From Helicobacteraceae bacterium (GTDB lineage: Bacteria; Campylobacterota; Campylobacteria; Campylobacterales; SZUA-545), in assembly GCA_011390075.1 (NCBI GenBank), contig JAABTA010000066.1, forward strand, positions 1 through 6,012: a stretch of DNA of 6,012 nt, written 5' to 3'. Shown piece by piece: positions 1 to 4,146 of the stretch; position 1 is the stretch's first letter; every line of letters starts with the position of its first letter. The position numbers and the translations under genes are program-made. The notes beneath the pieces were generated by a model. The model had not been told where the DNA came from, searched no databases, and saw only the letters and a program-made list of their open reading frames with translations.

Positions 1-893
1 TGGCACTTTTGAATCACTATATTTTTTTGTGTACTTAATAAAAACTCACTCTTAACCTCATCTAAAAGCTCATCCAAAGAGATATAAGAGATCCCAAGAT
101 CGCCTTTGTAGGCTATGAGGCGCTCCATTTTAGAAAATTCATCGAGATCTTTATTGATTGCCTCTAAAAGCTCTTTCACTCTTTGATTATTTTTTTCAGA
201 AGGGGGTTGTTTCAGGTAGAACATTCCTTTGGCAATAGGGGTTTTTATCTCGTGGGTAAAGATCTTATTAAACATCTCTCTCAGTTCCAAGATATATTCA
301 ATCTCCAAAACTGCACTATTATAAGAGGAGACAATTTGGCTAATTTCCTCATATTTGCTACTAAGTTCCAAAGAGGAGAAATCCCCAGCTTGCAAGTTTT
401 TAAATTTTTTATCAAGCTTAGCTATAGGCTTTAGTAGCATCCTAATTCTTAGAAAGAGTAGCAACTGAAAAAGAAGCAAAGAAGCAAAAACTGTATGGAT
501 CCAAAATAGATTTTTCCTCTCTCTTGTATCCACAAGCAAAACCTTCTCAATTGGATTGTAGATCTCTAAAAGCAGATCATTTTTTGTCTTAACAGCTCTA
601 AAGCCTACTCTTTGTGTGCCTCTTGTGTGGAGGGTTTTAAAATGTTTAGGAAACTCTTTTTCATATATTTCAAGTCCCAAAGCTTTTAGCTGAGATTCTT
701 TTAAAGGCTTTGCTTCAAAAAGAATAGGCTGAAAAAACTCCGCAGCCCTTTGAAACCTCTCGATAGTATCTTTTCGCTCCTCTTGTAACTCTTTAAGAAC
801 AAAAAAAGCCCATAAAGAGATGATAATTAGAGTCAAGATTGTAAAAAGCGCTATTCCTTGATAAAAAATAGTGTGCCTGAGTCTATTCCACAA
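1..893 (-). CDS. Sensor histidine kinase of a two-component system, partial (3' end off left edge)
   Basis: This is an inner-membrane sensor kinase, of which 297 residues lie in the window. A first membrane helix at about residues 9-33 and a second at 129-150 bracket a periplasmic sensor region of about 95 residues. A HAMP-like linker follows (about 150-205), then the dimerisation/phosphoacceptor helix with the H-box around H214 (FTHEIKTPIAKG). The ATP-binding domain lies beyond the edge. I chose a TTG start at 893: the frame is closed upstream by a TAA at 939-941, no ATG or GTG lies between, an AGAGGA ribosome site sits 7 bases upstream, and any later start would delete the first membrane helix. 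It overlaps the regulator gene by 11 bases, so the two are probably translationally coupled and cognate. The H-box form resembles ArsS/CosS-like kinases of Campylobacterota (from memory). The signal sensed is unknown, but the neighbouring Spy/CpxP-like gene suggests envelope stress or metals. Confidence 0.9.
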   Translation of the reverse strand, partial: MWNRLRHTIFYQGIALFTILTLIIISLWAFFVLKELQEERKDTIERFQRAAEFFQPILFEAKPLKESQLKALGLEIYEKEFPKHFKTLHTRGTQRVGFRAVKTKNDLLLEIYNPIEKVLLVDTRERKNLFWIHTVFASLLLFQLLLFLRIRMLLKPIAKLDKKFKNLQAGDFSSLELSSKYEEISQIVSSYNSAVLEIEYILELREMFNKIFTHEIKTPIAKGMFYLKQPPSEKNNQRVKELLEAINKDLDEFSKMERLIAYKGDLGISYISLDELLDEVKSEFLLSTQKNIVIQKC

Positions 894-1539
894 CTCTGTA
901 TCCTCTTCCTCGTGATGAGAGGATATGTTGTTCTTGGCTTAGGGGTTTGAGTTTTTGCCTTATTTTGGAGATGAGCATCTCTAGAGATTTTCCATCACTC
1001 GATTTAATAGATGGAGAGGTGCCCAAGATCTGATCTTTTGAGAGAATAGCCCCTTTGGCATCCAGCAAAGAGTGTAAAACCTCGAACTCTCCTTGAGTAA
1101 GGTGCAGTGGTGAGTCTTGAAAAAAGATCTCAAACAAGTTTGCATCAATACGAAACTTGCTTTTCTCCTCTTTTCTTTCTGGTTGAATTCTTCGCAAAAG
1201 ACTGATAATTCTTGCATACAACTCATCAGGGTCATACGGTTTGGGAAGATAGTCATCTGCTCCTAGCTGCAACCCCAAGACCTTATCGGAGACACTTCCT
1301 CTAGCAGAAGAGATAATAATCGCAATAGTGCTTTTTTTGCGAAACGCTTTGCAGAGCTCTAGCCCATCCATCCCTGGAAGTCCTAGATCAAGAAGTACAA
1401 TATCAAAGTTTTCTAGCTTTTCTAAAAGAGCGTAGTAGGGATCTTCTACAATTTTACTTATAATCCCTTTTGTCTCTAAAAACTGGGCAATGAGCCCCGA
1501 AAATTCGGGGTCATCCTCTATGAGTAGCAATTTTTTCAC
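883..1539 (-). CDS. OmpR/PhoB-family DNA-binding response regulator
   Basis: This is a full-length, 218-residue cytoplasmic transcription regulator. The N-terminal receiver has the acidic pocket E8-D9-D10, phosphoacceptor D51 (LLDLGLPGMDG), switch residue S78 (SSAR in place of the usual TAR) and conserved K100 (LPKPYDP). The C-terminal winged helix (about 128-218) shows the LTxxEFxVL entry motif, recognition helix around 185-197 (SLEMLISKIRQKL) and the wing motif GRGYRV at 211-216. The start is GTG at 1537-1539. AAGGA sits 6 bases before it, and the only nearby ATG is out of frame and closes after 11 codons. It follows the Spy/CpxP-like gene by 9 bases and overlaps the kinase gene, which is presumably its partner. 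By family it should bind direct repeats near its own operon promoter. It could be grouped with ArsR/CosR-like or CpxR-like regulators, but the sequence alone does not decide which. Confidence 0.95.
   Translation of the reverse strand: MKKLLLIEDDPEFSGLIAQFLETKGIISKIVEDPYYALLEKLENFDIVLLDLGLPGMDGLELCKAFRKKSTIAIIISSARGSVSDKVLGLQLGADDYLPKPYDPDELYARIISLLRRIQPERKEEKSKFRIDANLFEIFFQDSPLHLTQGEFEVLHSLLDAKGAILSKDQILGTSPSIKSSDGKSLEMLISKIRQKLKPLSQEQHILSSRGRGYRVVE
901..906 (-). promoter_or_regulatory. Ribosome binding site that decides the kinase TTG start
   Basis: On the minus strand this reads AGAGGA, 7 bases before the TTG at 893, with a second GAGGA just upstream (907-911). It lies inside the last codons of the response regulator (the Gly-Arg-Gly stretch before the C-terminal Tyr), so ribosomes finishing the regulator would be placed on it. 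Confidence 0.65.
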
Positions 1540-1545
1540 TGCTCA

Positions 1546-1550
1546 TCCTT
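1546..1550 (-). promoter_or_regulatory. Ribosome binding site of the response regulator, overlapping the upstream stop codon
   Basis: The minus strand reads TAAGGA, where TAA is the stop of the Spy/CpxP-like gene and AAGGA is the Shine-Dalgarno site, followed by 6 bases and then GTG. The overlap of stop and ribosome site suggests translational coupling and supports the GTG start. Confidence 0.7.
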
Positions 1551-2103
1551 ATTTGTAATTGTTGCAATCTCCTCTCTTACCTGTGCCTTTATAGCCTCTT
1601 TTTCTATCCTCTTGAAGCTTAGCTTTTAGCTCAGATTGCTGCTCTTTTGTCAAAACAGCGCCAATTTTTTCTATGACTTCCCCTTTTGACTTTACACCAG
1701 AAAGTGCCTCTTCTGATCTCTCCTTGATAAACTTTTGTTTATCAAACTCTCCAGCGTCATTAAAGTAGTTTGAGAGATCTCTATCTTCATAGTTATCCAG
1801 CTTTTCTAACTGTCTATCTAACATGAGCTTTTTAATATCAATCCACTGCATATCATCAAGCCCCATAGAAGAGAGAGCCATCATTAAGCTTCCGAACCCC
1901 CTCTCTTTTTTTCCATGTCTGCCATAATGGTGTTTGTTTTTCGTATCACAATCTTTTCCTTGATACATGCCTTGACCTTGTCCCATGCCTTGTCCCATGC
2001 CTTGACCTTGTCCCATTCCCTGACCTTGATGGTTTCCTTTATAAGCAAATGCTGATGACGCAAGAAGTGAAACGAGCGTAAGTGCTACAACTGTTTTTTT
2101 CAT
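1549..2103 (-). CDS. Spy/CpxP-like periplasmic LTxxQ protein with Gly-Gln-Met repeats
   Basis: This is a secreted protein of 184 residues. Residues 1-20 form a clear signal peptide (MKK, hydrophobic core, cleavage after SAFA). A low-complexity GQGM/GQGQGM repeat spans about 26-49, followed by a His- and Lys-rich basic patch (HHYGRHGKK, 58-66). The remainder is helical and charged, with two copies of the Spy/CpxP motif: a degenerate LDDMQ at 82-86 and a clean LTKEQ at 151-155. The only cysteines are C52 and C180, which could pair. In this family such proteins act as periplasmic chaperones or as inhibitors of a sensor kinase and respond to envelope stress or metals. Here the gene leads an operon with a regulator and kinase, which fits an accessory or feedback role (inference). 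The ATG at 2103 has AGGA 6 bases upstream. The repeat and the His patch are additions relative to E. coli CpxP/Spy. Confidence 0.8.
   Translation of the reverse strand: MKKTVVALTLVSLLASSAFAYKGNHQGQGMGQGQGMGQGMGQGQGMYQGKDCDTKNKHHYGRHGKKERGFGSLMMALSSMGLDDMQWIDIKKLMLDRQLEKLDNYEDRDLSNYFNDAGEFDKQKFIKERSEEALSGVKSKGEVIEKIGAVLTKEQQSELKAKLQEDRKRGYKGTGKRGDCNNYK
1966..2028 (-). repeat. In-gene tandem repeat encoding GQGQGM units
   Basis: Four imperfect units of 18, 12, 18 and 15 bases run head to tail (1966-1983, 1984-1995, 1996-2013, 2014-2028). All share CATGCCTTG...TCC on the plus strand, except that the last has CATTCCCTGACCTTG. All lengths are multiples of three, so gain or loss of units keeps the frame. 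They encode the Gly-Gln-Met segment just after the signal peptide of the Spy/CpxP-like protein. Confidence 0.85.
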
Positions 2104-2130
2104 TTTCTATCCTTTTTTTAAGATACCAAA

Positions 2131-2136
2131 AGTATA
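2131..2136 (-). promoter_or_regulatory. Likely -10 box of the Spy-like/regulator/kinase operon
   Basis: The minus strand reads TATACT, one mismatch from TATAAT, about 27 bases before the ATG, which would give a leader of roughly 20 bases. No good -35 box lies at 16-18 bases; TTGCAT is present but only 14 bases away. Instead there are tandem ATTGA repeats immediately upstream (2143-2152). A weak -35 is usual for housekeeping promoters in Campylobacterota and also for activator-dependent promoters. The whole gap to rmuC is only 85 bases (2104-2188), and I see no terminator hairpin in it, so some read-through from rmuC is possible. Confidence 0.5.
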
Positions 2137-2188
2137 CAACAATCAATTCAATGCAAATTCATCAAAAAGTAAACAGAGTTAAACAAGC

Positions 2189-3613
2189 CTAGCTATGTTC
2201 AATCTGTTTTTGATACTTGCTCGATTTTACTCCCAACTCTTTGAGGTCGTTGGCTCTTTTTACAAGATTGCCTCTGCCCTCATGGAGTTTATTTTTTGCC
2301 TCAGTTAAACTTTTTTTGGTTGTGTCGAGGCTTTTTTCTACCTTGTCAAGATCGCTTACAAAATCAGAAAACTTATCAAGCATTTTTCCAGCACTCTCTG
2401 CTATTGCTAAAGCATTTTTATTTTGATGCTCATATTTCCAAATATTTTCCACTGTCTTTAGAGTGACCGTAAGCGTAGAGGGGCTGACAACTAAGATCTT
2501 TTGATTAAATGCCTTAATAAAAAAGTCGTTGTCATACTCTAGCGCTGTTAAAAATGCTCCCTCAATAGGTACAAACATTAACACAAAGTCCAAAGAGGTA
2601 ACTCCCTCTAAATTGTCATAGTTTTTACTGCCAAGCTCTTTGAGGTGGGTGTTTAAAGAGTTAAGATGGTTTTTTAGCTCTTTCTCTCTTGTCTCACCCT
2701 CAGATTTTGTAAATCTCTCATAGGCATTTAAAGAGACTTTTGAATCAATAATAATCTGCTTGTCATCAGGCAAAAACACAACCACATCAGGGCGAAAAGT
2801 TTTGCCCTCATCGCTTTTAAGTGTCTCTTGCAATTTATACTCATGATCTTTTCGCAAGCCTGACTCTTCTAAAATTCGCTCTAAAATCATCTCTCCCCAG
2901 TTCCCTTGGGTTTTGACCTGCCCTTTTAAAGCATTGGTCAAATTAATGGCGTCTTCAGAAATTCTTTTATTGAGCTCACTCAAGCTTGCTATCTCTTTTG
3001 CCAGAGAAAAACGCTCTTTTGCCTCTTGATTATAGGAGTCCTCCACCCGTTTTTCAAATTTTTTTATATCTTCTCTAAAGGGTTTGAGCAAGTTTTCCAA
3101 ACCAAGATGGGACTGCTGGACAAACTTTTTGGACTTCTCATCATAGATCTTATTGGAGATATTCTCAAACTCTTTTTTTAAGATCTCTTTGCTCTCTTCT
3201 AGAAGTTCTAGCTTCTCTTGTGAGGCCTCTGCGCTTTTTTGCAGGTCTGTTCGAAGCACTGCATTCTCCTCGGCAAGATAAGAGTTTTTCTCCAAAGTCT
3301 CTTTGTACTCTCCCTCTAGAGATCTTTTACTCTCTATAAGCTCATGAACACGCTCTTGGGCATTTGTCAAATTTGCCTCTAGTGAGGAGAGTGCGTTTTC
3401 GTTTTCTAATCGTTTATGCACCAATAGCTCTGTTTCTTTCTTAAGAGACGAGATATCGAGATCTTTTGAAGCAAGAGCATTTTGAAAAAACTCATCTTGT
3501 TGTTGCAAAGAGTTAATTTCTAGATCTCTTCTATTAATGGCTCTTGCCAAGACAATCCACACAAACAAACCACCAAAAAAGAGACCACTGAGTAAATATA
3601 TTATCTGTTCCAT
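2189..3613 (-). CDS. rmuC: DNA recombination protein RmuC
   Basis: This is a 474-residue protein, about the length of E. coli RmuC. A single N-terminal membrane helix (about 4-23) anchors it with the rest in the cytoplasm. A long charged coiled coil follows (about 28-150), then the RmuC domain with its landmarks: GNWGE at 237-241 leading into LERILEESGL, RPDVVVFLPD at 274-283, IIIDSKVSLNAY at 287-298 and FVPIEGAF at 347-354. The acidic residues of the second block and the D-S-K of the third match the PD-(D/E)xK-like nuclease fold proposed for the family. A second coiled coil ends the protein (about 410-455). In E. coli, loss of rmuC raises inversion at short inverted repeats, and the protein is thought to limit such rearrangements; the biochemical activity is poorly defined. 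The ATG at 3613 has AGGA 7 bases upstream. It is transcribed away from the cold-shock gene and may be a single-gene unit. Confidence 0.95.
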   Translation of the reverse strand: MEQIIYLLSGLFFGGLFVWIVLARAINRRDLEINSLQQQDEFFQNALASKDLDISSLKKETELLVHKRLENENALSSLEANLTNAQERVHELIESKRSLEGEYKETLEKNSYLAEENAVLRTDLQKSAEASQEKLELLEESKEILKKEFENISNKIYDEKSKKFVQQSHLGLENLLKPFREDIKKFEKRVEDSYNQEAKERFSLAKEIASLSELNKRISEDAINLTNALKGQVKTQGNWGEMILERILEESGLRKDHEYKLQETLKSDEGKTFRPDVVVFLPDDKQIIIDSKVSLNAYERFTKSEGETREKELKNHLNSLNTHLKELGSKNYDNLEGVTSLDFVLMFVPIEGAFLTALEYDNDFFIKAFNQKILVVSPSTLTVTLKTVENIWKYEHQNKNALAIAESAGKMLDKFSDFVSDLDKVEKSLDTTKKSLTEAKNKLHEGRGNLVKRANDLKELGVKSSKYQKQIEHS

Positions 3614-3664
3614 AAAAAGATCCTAGCAAAAGAACGCTATTTTTTTAAAAAATTTGCAAAAAAA

Positions 3665-3693
3665 TTGTAAATTACAGAATTAATTGGTATAAT
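3665..3693 (+). promoter_or_regulatory. Strong sigma-70 promoter of the cold-shock gene
   Basis: TTGTAA (3665-3670) and a perfect TATAAT (3688-3693) are separated by 17 bases. TGG directly before the -10 makes it an extended -10 promoter. A/T tracts at about 3639-3664 could act as an UP element. Transcription should begin near 3700, leaving a leader of roughly 180 bases before the cold-shock start codon. The core GTATAATAC is symmetric about its central base, so the opposite strand also carries a TATTAT -10 facing rmuC. Confidence 0.8.
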
Positions 3694-3699
3694 ACTCCT

Positions 3700-3883
3700 G
3701 AAAAAATTTTTTGTTTGTTTATGAAAACCGTTTGAATCTTCATAATAGTCTTCGTGTAACTTCAATTCCTTGCAGTACCCAAAGAGAAAAGAGCAAAAAA
3801 TTTATAGGCGTAGGTGAACTCATTTGGGAGTTTTGTGAGAATTCCAGTTTATGGAAACAATTATAAAAGAAAAAGAGAAAACA
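3700..3883 (+). promoter_or_regulatory. Long 5' leader of the cold-shock mRNA
   Basis: About 180 transcribed but non-coding bases precede the cold-shock gene, much longer than the 20-base leader of the operon at 2103. Long structured leaders are a known feature of cspA-type genes, where they control mRNA stability and translation with temperature. Visible elements are an A6T6 palindrome at 3701-3712 right after the start site and a small hairpin, AACTC (3817-3821) with GAGTT (3828-3832). I cannot match the E. coli cold box with confidence and no riboswitch class is recognised. The exact start is inferred from the promoter. Confidence 0.5.
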
Positions 3884-4093
3884 ATGGCAGCACAAGTAAC
3901 AGGAACAGTTAAGTGGTTCAATGAAGAAAAAGGTTTCGGCTTTATCCAACAAGAAGGTGGCAAAGATGTATTTGTTCACCACAGCGTAATTCAGTCAGAT
4001 GGCTTTAGAACACTTAAAGAGGGACAAGCAGTTCTTATGGAAGTGGTAGAAGGCGAAAAAGGTCCTCAAGCTGAGAATGTTATTCCACAGTAA
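3884..4093 (+). CDS. Cold-shock protein, CspA family
   Basis: This is a complete 69-residue single cold-shock domain, the usual family size. It binds single-stranded RNA/DNA and acts as an RNA chaperone in the cytoplasm. The motifs are clear: GTVKWFN at 7-13 with W11, RNP1 KGFGFI at 16-21, RNP2 VFVHH at 29-33 and F41 in the following loop. It ends with GPQAENVIPQ, close to the common GPxAxNV ending. The start at 3884 was chosen because family members begin a few residues before GTVKWFN and a purine-rich AAAGAG lies 6 bases upstream. An in-frame ATG at 3851 would add an atypical Lys/Glu-rich 11-residue tail and lacks a good ribosome site. It stands alone behind its own promoter and is followed by a hairpin terminator. 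Whether it is truly cold-induced cannot be read from the protein. Confidence 0.96.
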   Translation: MAAQVTGTVKWFNEEKGFGFIQQEGGKDVFVHHSVIQSDGFRTLKEGQAVLMEVVEGEKGPQAENVIPQ

Positions 4094-4105
4094 CCTATAA
4101 ATTTA

Positions 4106-4128
4106 GTGCCAGTTACTATAACTGGCAC
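4106..4128. terminator. Hairpin between convergent genes, probable bidirectional terminator
   Basis: GTGCCAGTT (4106-4114) pairs perfectly with AACTGGCAC (4120-4128) around a 5-base loop, giving a 9-bp stem. It sits 12 bases after the cold-shock stop and about 18 bases after the stop of the opposite gene at 4147. The T-run is weak on both sides (AATCTACTTG on the plus strand, TAAATTTATAGG on the minus strand), so termination may be partial or the stem may mainly protect mRNA 3' ends. Confidence 0.7.
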
Positions 4129-4146
4129 AATCTACTTGAACACATC

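Noticed and set aside
183..434. Open frame of 83 codons on the plus strand
   Set aside because: It lies antisense to the histidine kinase, has no domain, and the kinase frame on the other strand shows clear helices and an H-box.
981..1256. Open frame of 91 codons on the minus strand inside the response regulator
   Set aside because: It overlaps the regulator in another frame, and its translation has no recognisable motif.
1966..2028. CRISPR-like array
   Set aside because: The units are contiguous, coding, 12-18 bases long and have no spacers.
2104..2188. Terminator after rmuC
   Set aside because: I looked for a GC stem followed by a T-run and found none; only AT-rich promoter-like sequence is present.
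3851..3883. In-frame ATG giving the cold-shock protein an 11-residue N-terminal extension
   Set aside because: There is no ribosome site at proper distance, the Lys/Glu-rich extension is atypical, and the family normally starts at the position corresponding to 3884.
3740..3982. Open frame of 80 codons on the minus strand across the cold-shock leader and gene
   Set aside because: It is Cys/Phe-rich without motifs and antisense to a clear cold-shock domain.
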